DNA of 9,894 nt from Alphaproteobacteria bacterium (GTDB lineage: Bacteria > Pseudomonadota > Alphaproteobacteria > SMXP01): positions 1 to 9,894 of the forward strand of contig JANQLI010000070.1 in the NCBI GenBank assembly GCA_028280675.1, written 5' to 3'. Below are positions 1-6,953 of the stretch, in pieces; positions within the stretch are counted from its first letter, which is position 1, and every line of letters starts with the position of its first letter. The position numbers and the translations under genes were made by a program. The notes beneath the pieces were generated by a model. That model worked only from the letters and a program-made list of their open reading frames with translations. It had not been told where the DNA came from and made no database searches.

Positions 1-2
1 AT

Positions 3-887
3 TTGGTTTTGGTCATGGTCCATTCCTCGATGGCGTCGAACACCTCGTTGAGACGCGGCAGCACATCTGGCATCGGGCGTGCGACGGCTCTTGCGTTAAG
101 CGCAAGGGGGGCCGACCTCCTTCTGCCCTGCCGTGACGTCACCCAAGGAGAAGCCTTGCGTGATGAAATTTCGCATTTCAAGACACAGGCGCGTGTCTCT
201 GTGTTTCATTTGGAATTGGGATCCCTCACCTCTGTCAAAGAATTTACCGATCTTATTTGCAAAAAAGAGTCGAAACTCGATGTGCTGATTAACAATGCCG
301 GGACGATGCCCATGTCATATCAGCGAACCGAAGACGGCTATGAGATGCAATGGGGCGTCAATTATCTTGCGCATGCCATGCTCACACTTTATTTGCTCGA
401 TCTGCTGAAGGCCGCTCGTCAGGGGCGCATTCTTCACGTTTCTTCTATTATGCATCGGTTTGGACGCATTGATTTTTCAAGCATTCATCGCCCACGCCGT
501 TACTTTTGGCCCGTGCTTTATAGTCAAAGCAAACTGGCAACCGTGCTGTTTAGTCACCAACTTGCCAAACACCTTGCCGGAACACGCGTCACCTCGAATG
601 TGATCCACCCTGGCACTGTCGGCACACAGATTGTCCGCGGCATGCCGCAATGGATGCAACGGATCATGCACGGCTTTGCCCTCAGCCCCGCAGAAGGCGC
701 CGCACCCTCTGTCGATCTTGCCTGCAATCCCGCATACGCCAATGTCTCAGGGGCCTATTTCAACAAGGGAAAACGCGCGCGCTCCTCTTCGCGCTCCCAT
801 GACCCGCGTCTTGCGATGGCCCTGTGGCACGAAACTCTCCGTCTGTGCGGCGTTAACGAGACACTAAGCCGCATTGATGCAAGCTAG
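3..887 (+). CDS. Short-chain dehydrogenase/reductase, 5' end missing or replaced
   Basis: NAD(P)-dependent oxidoreductase of the SDR superfamily, probably cytoplasmic. It resembles the retinol-dehydrogenase/WWOX-like branch; substrate unknown. Numbering from the TTG at 3, the visible motifs are GSTSGIG (19-25), the NNAG motif (97-100), Asn120 of the catalytic tetrad, Ser147/Ser148 in HVSS, the catalytic YSQSK (Tyr173, Lys177) and HPGTVGT (202-208). From residue 19 to the stop it is a normal complete SDR core. The first 18 residues are unusual: the expected hydrophobic first beta strand plus Thr-Gly is absent, and Arg18 sits where the Thr of TGxxxGIG belongs. The frame is open to base 1, so the true start may lie outside the window or have been lost. 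No convincing ribosome-binding site is visible. The cytochrome gene follows on the same strand after 62 bases. Family call is firm; integrity is doubtful. Confidence 0.85.
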   Translation: MVLVMVHSSMASNTSLRRGSTSGIGRATALALSARGADLLLPCRDVTQGEALRDEISHFKTQARVSVFHLELGSLTSVKEFTDLICKKESKLDVLINNAGTMPMSYQRTEDGYEMQWGVNYLAHAMLTLYLLDLLKAARQGRILHVSSIMHRFGRIDFSSIHRPRRYFWPVLYSQSKLATVLFSHQLAKHLAGTRVTSNVIHPGTVGTQIVRGMPQWMQRIMHGFALSPAEGAAPSVDLACNPAYANVSGAYFNKGKRARSSSRSHDPRLAMALWHETLRLCGVNETLSRIDAS

Positions 888-936
888 GCAAGGCCGCCCG
901 CCTCATATAAGCTTTTGGCATGAAGTAACATATGCG

Positions 937-943
937 TAGGAGG
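937..943 (+). promoter_or_regulatory. Strong Shine-Dalgarno deciding the cytochrome start
   Basis: TAGGAGG lies six bases before the ATG at 950. An in-frame ATG at 932 overlaps this site and would put it inside the coding region, so 950 is the better start. The 888-949 gap holds no clear promoter by eye. Confidence 0.8.
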
Positions 944-949
944 CACAGG

Positions 950-1459
950 ATGACATATCCCGCCAATCGCCATGCCATTTTCGCTATAGCAACACTCGCA
1001 ATTGCGGCATGGTATTCATCCCCCTTAACGGCTGAAGAGGCAGCGAACGATCAAACACCCCCTGCCGGTGTAACAGCCGTCACGCCAACACTGAACGCAG
1101 AACGAGGACGCGATCTTTTTGTGAGCAAAGGCTGCGTTGTGTGCCATGCTATCAATGGCGTTGGTGGAAAAGCGGCTCCTGCCCTTGATGCAACAGATGA
1201 ATCCCGCCAAGCCGATATTGCAGACTTCGCAGCGCGTATGTGGCGCAGTGCTTTTGCTATGGCGGAATTGCAAGCGGTGGAGTTCGCCTATCAGATTGAG
1301 CTTGAGGGTGATGAAATGGCGGACCTTGCCGCCTTTGCTGCAGATCACGTTACACAAGAAACCTTTACGGAAGATCACATTCCTGACGATATGAAAGACT
1401 GGATTTTAGAAGAACCTTTCTACGTCGATGATCCTGTCTTTGGGAAAACGCAACCTTAA
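950..1459 (+). CDS. Exported mono-haem c-type cytochrome
   Basis: A 169-residue periplasmic or membrane-tethered electron carrier. Residues 1-28 look like a signal peptide or uncleaved anchor (hydrophobic stretch about 9-21, possible signal peptidase site after LTA at 26-28). The single haem-binding motif CVVCH is at 62-66, with Cys62 and Cys65 binding haem covalently and His66 as axial ligand. Met97 or Met104, in the FAARMWRSAFAM segment, could be the sixth ligand. The acidic tail (about 125-169, rich in Asp and Glu) is typical of small alphaproteobacterial cytochromes with the GCVVCHAINGVGG-type signature. The redox partner is unknown and no oxidase or dehydrogenase gene adjoins it, except the upstream SDR, which is not an obvious partner. 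Start chosen from the Shine-Dalgarno at 937-943. Transcription should end at the hairpin just after the stop. Confidence 0.88.
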   Translation: MTYPANRHAIFAIATLAIAAWYSSPLTAEEAANDQTPPAGVTAVTPTLNAERGRDLFVSKGCVVCHAINGVGGKAAPALDATDESRQADIADFAARMWRSAFAMAELQAVEFAYQIELEGDEMADLAAFAADHVTQETFTEDHIPDDMKDWILEEPFYVDDPVFGKTQP

Positions 1460-1463
1460 AAAC

Positions 1464-1494
1464 AAAAAAGCCCGGAGAACACTCCGGGCTTTTT
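1464..1494. terminator. Bidirectional intrinsic terminator
   Basis: The arms AGCCCGGAG (1469-1477) and CTCCGGGCT (1482-1490) form a perfect 9-bp GC-rich stem with loop AACA. It is flanked by an A-run (1464-1469) and a T-run (1490-1494), so it has the U-tract needed on both strands. It lies between the convergent cytochrome (stop 1459) and TonB receptor (stop 1514) genes and can serve both. Confidence 0.93.
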
Positions 1495-1513
1495 CACGTC
1501 TTATAGGCAACGC

Positions 1514-4024
1514 TTAGAAACGGAATGTCGCCTCAATACCAAACCGGCGTTGTTCGGCAGGGTGAATAAAGGACCCACCAAATTCCGGCGCTGGAATGAC
1601 CTCTTCGAGATATTCTTCATCAAGGAGATTATTGGCATACGCTGACAATGACCAGCGGTCTCCTTCAACACCAACACGAAGATCCAATGTGCCGTAGTCA
1701 TCACGCTCGGTTCTGCTGTAATCGCCATCAAACCCAAGGCCCACAACGCGGGTTTGATCCTGGACGGCATGGAACCATGTTGGGCCGACATGCTGATAAT
1801 CCAGACGGGTCACAAGATTAAGGTCCGTATTCCCAAGCGGCATCTCATATTGCACACCTGCGTTAAAGGTATAGTCAGCCGTGTACGGAGATTTATTGCC
1901 GACTGTATCAGGCCGAACCGCATTTTTCTCGATCTCACTATCTGTCACATTGACAGATGCGTAAGCCGTCAGACCATCTGTGAGACGCGCATTTGCAGCG
2001 AGCTCCACACCTTTGATCACCACCTCATCAATATTATTGACAACACGCAATAGACCGAATGGACCCACGAAGAATTCAAACGCTTGCATATCATCAATCG
2101 TGTTGTGATAGACCGCACCCGTCAGATCCAAATCACCGTCCATCAAGCTAGCTTTAAAGCCGACTTCAAAGGCGCTGGATGTTTCCTTATCGAAGACGTC
2201 CGACAACATCACACGAGGTTGCGGAGAAAGATAGACAAACTCGATCAGATCGTTGAGGAAAGCATCCACTGTCGCAGCACTTCCTTGATTGTTAAAGCCG
2301 CCCGATTTAAAGCCCATGCCCCAATTCGCATAGAGTGTCCAATTGTCATTCACATCCCAGGTCACACTGAGTTTTGGTTGGAATTGTTCAAAGGCTTTTT
2401 CCTGGGACGGAATACCGCCTGGATTGGTTAAGAGGCCTACATTGAGTGGTGCACCACCATCATCCCACGGAATCAGTGGGCTGCCACCTGTGTCACCAAT
2501 TGGATCAAAGTCGATATAGCTTGTTGTGGCTAGTGGATCGACCAGGTTGCGCACTTTCCGCTCCTCACGATCCCAACGCAGAGCAAGGGAGACCTCAACA
2601 TCATCATTGATGTCATAGTTGAGCTGACCAAAAAGAGCGTAAACTTTACTGTCAAACCGGTCATGTACCAATTGCTCAATATCGCTGTCAGTTAGACTCC
2701 GCGCAATTGTGCCGCCGAGATAGGTATCGTCAATCCCCGTGGCCACACCCACTTCCCGTTCAAGGTCAAGATAGTAAGCGCCAACAGACCACCGCAAACG
2801 CTGATCTGACGGTGATGTCAACCGCACTTCGAAACTGACATCTTCTTGGTTCCGGACCTGGTACTGATAGCCATCGCAAGTGGTCGGTGTATAGGCTCCC
2901 AAGAAGGAACTCCCACCCAGAAGCACCGGCACACCATCCCCAAAGTTAAAGGTGGGTGGCGGGAAGGATGCTGGATTGGTTGTGGACGTAATCGCTGCAG
3001 AACTTGCAACACAGCTCGGCTCCGTTGCAAAGAATCCAAACGCTGCACTGGTGCCATCGGTCAAAAAGTCGTTTTCAATATCGCTGTAAAGGGCCCAGGC
3101 TGTGAGGGTCGCCCACTCCATGTCGTATTCGACTTTCGCCGAAAGCTCGAGGGCTTCTTGCTCATTGACAGGATCGATATTCGGCGAAAAGACAAAGTTA
3201 TGATCATTGACATCACCATGACCGCCAGTCGCGGCAAAGGCCGGTAAGTTAAATGCCGAATTGAATGAAATAGCAGCCGCATCAACCTCACCGTAACGCG
3301 CTTTCAAATCGATTTCGAGAGCGTCGTTTGGCTGTAAGATAACGCGGCCATTGATGTTGTAATTCTCGAAATCATCGACAACATCTTTGCCAAGATAAAT
3401 ATTCGTGAAGTCTCCATCGGTTTGGCGCCAATCGACGCCAATCTGGAAGAAAGCTTTATCTTCGACAATTGGCCCACCTAGACTTGCAGCAACATAATAG
3501 GACTCTTGGTTGCCAATGCTTGCCTTCACCTGACCTTCGAATTCGTTGCCAGGTTTATTCGTGTTGATAATAATTGCGCCAGCCGCCGCATTCCGGCCAT
3601 AGATGGCCCCTTGCGGCCCCTTGACCACCTCGATTTGAGAGAGGTTCGTGAAGTCACGATTGAAAGCGGCAGGGTTTGTCATCAAAACCCCATCGACGAT
3701 AAAGGCGAAACTGTTTTCTGCATCGCGCGATCCATTAATGCCGCGAATGTTGACTTGCGTGTCGCCCACTTCCGCAGCGTCAACCAATGTGACGCCCGCA
3801 GTCAGATTGATAAAATCTTCCGGCCGCTGAATTCCAGCGCGTTCAATCACGTCCGTTGTGATCACGCTGACTGTGGCCGGAACGTCGGTCAAAGCCTCAT
3901 CACGCTGCCGGGCGCTGACAATTAATTCAGCAACAGCCGCAAAACTTTGTGTTGCATCCAGTAAGAGAAAGCCAGCAACCACTGTGCATGCGGTGCAGCT
4001 TAAAGCACGTGCTTTTATTTTCAT
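1514..4024 (-). CDS. TonB-dependent outer-membrane receptor (COG1629 type)
   Basis: An 836-residue outer-membrane beta-barrel transporter for TonB-ExbBD-driven uptake. Ligand unknown; family members carry siderophores, haem, vitamins or carbohydrates. Residues 1-29 are a signal peptide (Lys-rich start, hydrophobic core, ending SFA). A TonB-box-like stretch, ELIVSARQRDE, is at about 33-43. The plug domain spans about 44-150, with VPATVSVIT, IRGINGSRD, VDGVL and the conserved VVKGPQGAIYGRNAAAGAI. The remainder is the barrel, ending in the aromatic-terminated strand RRFGIEATFRF. A long loop, probably extracellular, holds two cysteines (about 338 and 383) that could form a disulphide. The start is the ATG at 4024, seven bases past GGGGAAG; a TTG 11 codons upstream adds a non-signal-like extension. 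No regulator, sigma/anti-sigma pair or transport ATPase adjoins it, so the substrate cannot be read from context. Confidence 0.94.
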   Translation of the reverse strand: MKIKARALSCTACTVVAGFLLLDATQSFAAVAELIVSARQRDEALTDVPATVSVITTDVIERAGIQRPEDFINLTAGVTLVDAAEVGDTQVNIRGINGSRDAENSFAFIVDGVLMTNPAAFNRDFTNLSQIEVVKGPQGAIYGRNAAAGAIIINTNKPGNEFEGQVKASIGNQESYYVAASLGGPIVEDKAFFQIGVDWRQTDGDFTNIYLGKDVVDDFENYNINGRVILQPNDALEIDLKARYGEVDAAAISFNSAFNLPAFAATGGHGDVNDHNFVFSPNIDPVNEQEALELSAKVEYDMEWATLTAWALYSDIENDFLTDGTSAAFGFFATEPSCVASSAAITSTTNPASFPPPTFNFGDGVPVLLGGSSFLGAYTPTTCDGYQYQVRNQEDVSFEVRLTSPSDQRLRWSVGAYYLDLEREVGVATGIDDTYLGGTIARSLTDSDIEQLVHDRFDSKVYALFGQLNYDINDDVEVSLALRWDREERKVRNLVDPLATTSYIDFDPIGDTGGSPLIPWDDGGAPLNVGLLTNPGGIPSQEKAFEQFQPKLSVTWDVNDNWTLYANWGMGFKSGGFNNQGSAATVDAFLNDLIEFVYLSPQPRVMLSDVFDKETSSAFEVGFKASLMDGDLDLTGAVYHNTIDDMQAFEFFVGPFGLLRVVNNIDEVVIKGVELAANARLTDGLTAYASVNVTDSEIEKNAVRPDTVGNKSPYTADYTFNAGVQYEMPLGNTDLNLVTRLDYQHVGPTWFHAVQDQTRVVGLGFDGDYSRTERDDYGTLDLRVGVEGDRWSLSAYANNLLDEEYLEEVIPAPEFGGSFIHPAEQRRFGIEATFRF

Positions 4025-4030
4025 TTTTGT

Positions 4031-4037
4031 CTTCCCC
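4031..4037 (-). promoter_or_regulatory. Shine-Dalgarno for the TonB receptor
   Basis: On the minus strand GGGGAAG precedes the ATG at 4024-4022 with a six-base spacer. It supports the MKIKARAL start, which also gives a proper signal peptide, over the TTG at 4057. Confidence 0.65.
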
Positions 4038-4146
4038 ACAAATAAAATAGGCTGCAACGCAATAACGCATCGCAGTCAGCCGAATTAGATGACTCAAACA
4101 CTCAAAATGTACGCAAACGCAAACAGTAACTAAGGTAAGATGTGTG

Positions 4147-4160
4147 TGTTCCTAAGAACA
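4147..4160. repeat. Inverted repeat TGTTC-N4-GAACA
   Basis: Perfect 5-bp arms around CTAA in the divergent region between the TonB receptor and the GST-like gene. It may be an operator. It does not match the alphaproteobacterial LexA box, a GTTC-N7-GTTC direct repeat. Short enough to arise by chance. Confidence 0.35.
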
Positions 4161-4173
4161 GCGCAAAAGGAGA

Positions 4174-4193
4174 TTATCACAATCATGTGACAA
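4174..4193. repeat. Inverted repeat TTaTCAC-N6-GTGAcAA
   Basis: A 20-bp imperfect palindrome (six of seven positions pair in each arm) in the divergent region. Size and spacing fit a dimeric helix-turn-helix regulator. The half-sites run opposite to the CRP order (TGTGA-N6-TCACA), so I do not assign a family. Confidence 0.45.
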
Positions 4194-4195
4194 CG

Positions 4196-4227
4196 ACAGA
4201 TCGATCGCTCAAAAGGGTCACAGATCG
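4196..4227. repeat. Direct repeat ACAGATCG x2
   Basis: ACAGATCG occurs at 4196-4203 and 4220-4227, 24 bases apart start to start, a little over two helical turns. Both lie upstream of the candidate promoter for the GST-like gene. Possible regulator binding sites; weak on its own. Confidence 0.3.
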
Positions 4228-4242
4228 GTCATGATTGATGAC
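4228..4242. promoter_or_regulatory. Candidate operator GTCAT-N5-ATGAC
   Basis: Perfect 5-bp inverted repeat around GATTG. It overlaps the proposed -35 element (4235-4240) of the GST-like gene, a position suited to repression by occlusion. Inferred from geometry only. Confidence 0.35.
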
Positions 4243-4261
4243 AATCGCTGAACCTTATGAT
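4235..4261 (+). promoter_or_regulatory. Candidate sigma70 promoter for the GST-DUF418 operon
   Basis: TTGATG (4235-4240) and TATGAT (4256-4261) are separated by 15 bases, shorter than the usual 16-18. The -10 element is a near-consensus match. A GANTC site (GATTC, 4259-4263) overlaps its end. The start codon is at 4298. Confidence 0.38.
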
Positions 4262-4275
4262 TCCATATAGGAAAG

Positions 4276-4284
4276 TTATCCACA
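4276..4284 (+). promoter_or_regulatory. Consensus DnaA box TTATCCACA
   Basis: Exact match to the 9-bp DnaA-binding consensus, ending 13 bases before the GST-like start codon and directly adjoining its ribosome-binding site AGGAAG (4284-4289). It is single, with no AT-rich unwinding region and no dnaA, dnaN or repABC nearby, so it is not an origin. It could be a regulatory DnaA site or a chance match. Confidence 0.4.
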
Positions 4285-4297
4285 GGAAGCCGCCGCC

Positions 4298-5221
4298 ATG
4301 CCCGAATTGATATTACACCAGTTTAAAGGATCCGCCTTTGCCGAGAAAGCGCTTGTAGCCCTCGGCATTAAAAAACTGTCTTGGTACGACGTTCAAATTC
4401 CGCACGTCATGCCAAAACCCTTGCTCATGCCGCTAACAGGCGGGTATCGGCGCACTCCCACATTACAAATCGGTGCTGACATTTATTGTGATAACCGAAT
4501 CATCATGCGCGCCCTCGAAGACTATGCTCCAGACCCGACATTATATCCCGGTGGGCGCGTCGGTATGCCCTATGCGTTAAGTTTCTGGAGTGATGGCCCC
4601 TTCTTTCTCGCCTCTACCACCATCGTGTTTGCCAATATCGGAGACAAGTTACCAGAAGCGTTTTTTGCAGACCGCGAAAAAATGACAGGCCGAAACATGC
4701 GGCCAGAAGCTCTCAAACCCCTCGAACCGCAGGCGCGCGCGCAATGGCGCTGCTTTGCAGGTTGGATCGGCGATCATCTGAAAGACGGCAAACCCTTCAT
4801 TATGGGCGATGCGCCCGGCCTTGCCGACATCAACGCCTATATGAATATCAAATTCGTGCGCAGCCGCACGCCCGCTATCGCCGAAGAGTTAATGTTTGAT
4901 ATTGACTTTATCACACCTTGGGCAGATCGCATGCACGCCATCGGGCATGGATCGCCCACCACCCTATCCGCCGAAGACGCACTGACTATCGCGAAAGACA
5001 CACCTTCCACGGCAGAGCCATTTTGCGACCCCAATGATCCGCAAGGTCTCAATATTGACGATCATGTCACCGTTACCCCGGATGACAATGCGAAAGTGCC
5101 CGTGGAAGGCCATGTCGTGATCGCTTCACAACAAGAAATCGCGATTCGCCACAAAAATGAAACAGTTGGAGAAGTCGTCGTGCATTTCCCGCGCGTCGGA
5201 TTTATCGTCACGCCCATTTAG
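4298..5221 (+). CDS. Glutathione S-transferase-like protein with C-terminal beta extension
   Basis: A 307-residue cytoplasmic GST-fold protein, longer than the usual ~200-230. The thioredoxin-like N-terminal domain spans about 1-80, with Ser12 in GSAFAEKA near the usual catalytic position, the cis-proline loop TPT (Pro54) and DN (65-66) where glutathione-binding GSTs usually have D/E-S. The all-alpha C-terminal domain (about 90-215) holds the GDAPGLADINAY segment, the usual N-capping region with its Asp. From about 220 to 307 there is an extra part ending in a beta-rich stretch (DDHVTVTPDD ... VEGHVV ... EIAIRH ... VGEVVVHFPRVGF). Transferase activity is not assured given the Asn at the glutathione-contact position. 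Ribosome site AGGAAG eight bases before the ATG. First gene of a probable pair with the DUF418 gene, 18 bases downstream. Confidence 0.87.
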   Translation: MPELILHQFKGSAFAEKALVALGIKKLSWYDVQIPHVMPKPLLMPLTGGYRRTPTLQIGADIYCDNRIIMRALEDYAPDPTLYPGGRVGMPYALSFWSDGPFFLASTTIVFANIGDKLPEAFFADREKMTGRNMRPEALKPLEPQARAQWRCFAGWIGDHLKDGKPFIMGDAPGLADINAYMNIKFVRSRTPAIAEELMFDIDFITPWADRMHAIGHGSPTTLSAEDALTIAKDTPSTAEPFCDPNDPQGLNIDDHVTVTPDDNAKVPVEGHVVIASQQEIAIRHKNETVGEVVVHFPRVGFIVTPI

Positions 5222-5239
5222 TGAATAAATGAGAGTGAT

Positions 5240-6538
5240 ATGACCACGCCTTCCGCCTCTGTCGCCAGCCCGGTGGCCACATCCGAACGCTTTGCCTCCA
5301 TGGACATGACCCGCGGTATCGCCGTGCTCGGTATCTTGCTGATGAATATCTGGTCTTTTGCCTGGCCGCGCGAAGCGTTTGATTATCCTACCATGTTTGC
5401 AGACATGCCAGGCGCCATGATGGCGACATGGGCCGTCGTGCATACGTTATTTGAGGGCACGCAACGCACGCTCTTTTCGCTGCTCTTTGGCGCTGGCGCA
5501 TTGATGATTATGCTGCGTTTAAAGGAGAACCCGCGAGGTGGGCGCATTTATTATCGCCGAATCGGTCTCTTGATCTTGCTTGGTTGCATGAATGCTTATG
5601 TCTTTCTCTGGCCCGCCGATATTTTGTTCGCCTACGGATTATGTGGGTTACTGCTTTATCCCGTCCGCAATCTCTCAAGTAAGGCCCTTCTGAGTCTTGC
5701 TTTATGCGTTCTCGCGCTTCTCACCGCAACACGCATGGCAACTTATCAGGAAACATCTGCTTTAAAAGCGCAGTATAATGCAACGATCATTTTAGAAGAG
5801 GCGCAACAAAACAAAGAGGTCATCGCCGCTTGGCAAGAAGAAGTGAGCGATAGCCGCCCGCAATTTGATGACCCTGAATTCCAAGAACAAGTGCGCATTT
5901 TACAACAGGGGAGCTTTTGGGATGTGGTGACTGAGCAAGTCACGACAAGTTTTTTTATGCAAACCTTTGTGACGCCAATCGTCTTTTTCCCGGACTCACT
6001 GGCCGCCATGTTGATTGGCATGGTGCTGTATCGGCGCGGTTTTCTTACACTCGAAGCATCATCCCTTGCAATACGGCGCCTCCTTCTGTTCGGTTATGGC
6101 ATTGGCTTACCGGTATCGATATGGGAGAGCTATGCGCTATTGGCAGCCGATTTTGACCCGCTTGCGATAGCCACGACTCAACTGACCTATGATATTGGCC
6201 GCCTTGGCATGGCCTTTGGCCACCTTGGTCTTGTGCTCACTCTCTGCCAAAGTGAAGCTCTTCTCTGGCTACAAAAGCGCTTACAGGCGGTTGGGCAAAT
6301 GGCGCTCAGCAATTATTTGGGACAGTCCATTTTATGCGGTTTGATATTTTATAGTTTTGGCCTTGGACTCTACGGCACATTGTATGGTTATGAGGTCTAT
6401 GCCGTTGTGTTTGGGGTGTGGGTGTTTCAGCTTGTTGTCAGCCCAATCTGGCTCAGCCTATTCCGCTTTGGACCTTTTGAGTGGCTCTGGCGTTCTTTGA
6501 CATATGGCCGCAAACAACCTTTTCTCAAGCGAACTTAG
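5240..6538 (+). CDS. DUF418/YeiB-family polytopic membrane protein
   Basis: A 432-residue inner-membrane protein of the YeiB-like family; its biochemical role is not established. The diagnostic N-terminal signature is present (RFASMDMTRGIAVLGILLMNI, about 17-37), followed by multiple hydrophobic segments (roughly 70-92, 106-142, 148-163, 240-256, 280-302, 315-335, 350-372, 382-405). The C-terminal DUF418 domain has QMALSNYLGQSI near 343-354, GLGLYG near 374-379, and the closing GPFEWLWRSLTYGRKQP. A soluble, Gln/Glu-rich stretch at about 168-225 separates the two membrane halves. Some relatives are proposed transporters, and the family resembles membrane acyltransferases at its N-terminus; neither is shown here. 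Start supported by GAGAGTGAT just before the ATG. Likely cotranscribed with the GST-like gene. Its stop codon overlaps the stop of the convergent DUF983 gene, and no terminator is visible. Confidence 0.9.
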   Translation: MTTPSASVASPVATSERFASMDMTRGIAVLGILLMNIWSFAWPREAFDYPTMFADMPGAMMATWAVVHTLFEGTQRTLFSLLFGAGALMIMLRLKENPRGGRIYYRRIGLLILLGCMNAYVFLWPADILFAYGLCGLLLYPVRNLSSKALLSLALCVLALLTATRMATYQETSALKAQYNATIILEEAQQNKEVIAAWQEEVSDSRPQFDDPEFQEQVRILQQGSFWDVVTEQVTTSFFMQTFVTPIVFFPDSLAAMLIGMVLYRRGFLTLEASSLAIRRLLLFGYGIGLPVSIWESYALLAADFDPLAIATTQLTYDIGRLGMAFGHLGLVLTLCQSEALLWLQKRLQAVGQMALSNYLGQSILCGLIFYSFGLGLYGTLYGYEVYAVVFGVWVFQLVVSPIWLSLFRFGPFEWLWRSLTYGRKQPFLKRT

Positions 6539-6921
6539 AAGCGCTCAGCCCCTGTTAAATTGTGACGCCACATATGATTGAGAATCACGCCCTTGACCCG
6601 CGGTAGAAACCAAGCGCTGAGCAAAATCGTCGCCAAGGGCCAGATCGCCATATGCACCATTAAGGACGGATGCAGTTCCCGCTCTAACAGCAAAATACCT
6701 GGCACAACGATGTGACTGACGATCAGGATGGTCACATAGGGTGGAAAGTCGTCGGCCTGTATATGCCCTAAAGGCTCATGGCAATGATCGCAGCGCTCGA
6801 CAACCTTGAGAAACTGATAAAGCGATGCCCCCTCGCCGCATTTTGGGCAACGGCGGCGCCATCCCTTCCACCAGAGCGAAAGATATTTCGGACGGTCTTG
6901 GTGGTGCAATTCAACAGACAT
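6535..6921 (-). CDS. DUF983 zinc-ribbon membrane protein
   Basis: A 128-residue protein of the DUF983 family, widespread in alphaproteobacteria; function unknown. The N-terminal zinc ribbon has two CxxC pairs, CPKC (25-28) and CDHC (44-47), within the typical WWKGWRRRCPKCGEGASLYQFLKV context. The motif ADDFPPYVTILIV follows at 56-68, then two hydrophobic segments (about 61-79 and 89-107) that should cross the inner membrane. The ribosome-binding site is weak (AAGAG about nine bases upstream). The gene begins 32 bases past the 3' end of tRNA-Thr on the same strand, with no terminator between, so read-through from the tRNA promoter is plausible. The last four bases overlap the end of the DUF418 gene. 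Confidence 0.93.
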   Translation of the reverse strand: MSVELHHQDRPKYLSLWWKGWRRRCPKCGEGASLYQFLKVVERCDHCHEPLGHIQADDFPPYVTILIVSHIVVPGILLLERELHPSLMVHMAIWPLATILLSAWFLPRVKGVILNHMWRHNLTGAERF

Positions 6922-6953
6922 GAGAAACTCTTTTCACAGAAAATCTCACAGGA

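Noticed and set aside
3506..3925. Long antisense reading frames inside the TonB receptor gene, for example 3506-3925 and 2846-3247 on the plus strand
   Set aside because: They are shadows of the receptor's codon pattern, with no ribosome site or recognisable domain.
4025..4057. TTG at 4057 as the TonB receptor start
   Set aside because: It adds 11 residues before a textbook signal peptide. The ATG at 4024 has its own Shine-Dalgarno.
4147..4160. TGTTC-N4-GAACA as a LexA/SOS box
   Set aside because: The alphaproteobacterial box is a GTTC-N7-GTTC direct repeat and the Gram-positive box is GAAC-N4-GTTC. This has the opposite half-site order.
4276..4284. DnaA box as part of a replication origin
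   Set aside because: Only one box, no cluster, no AT-rich unwinding stretch, and no dnaA, dnaN, hemE-type or plasmid replication genes adjacent.
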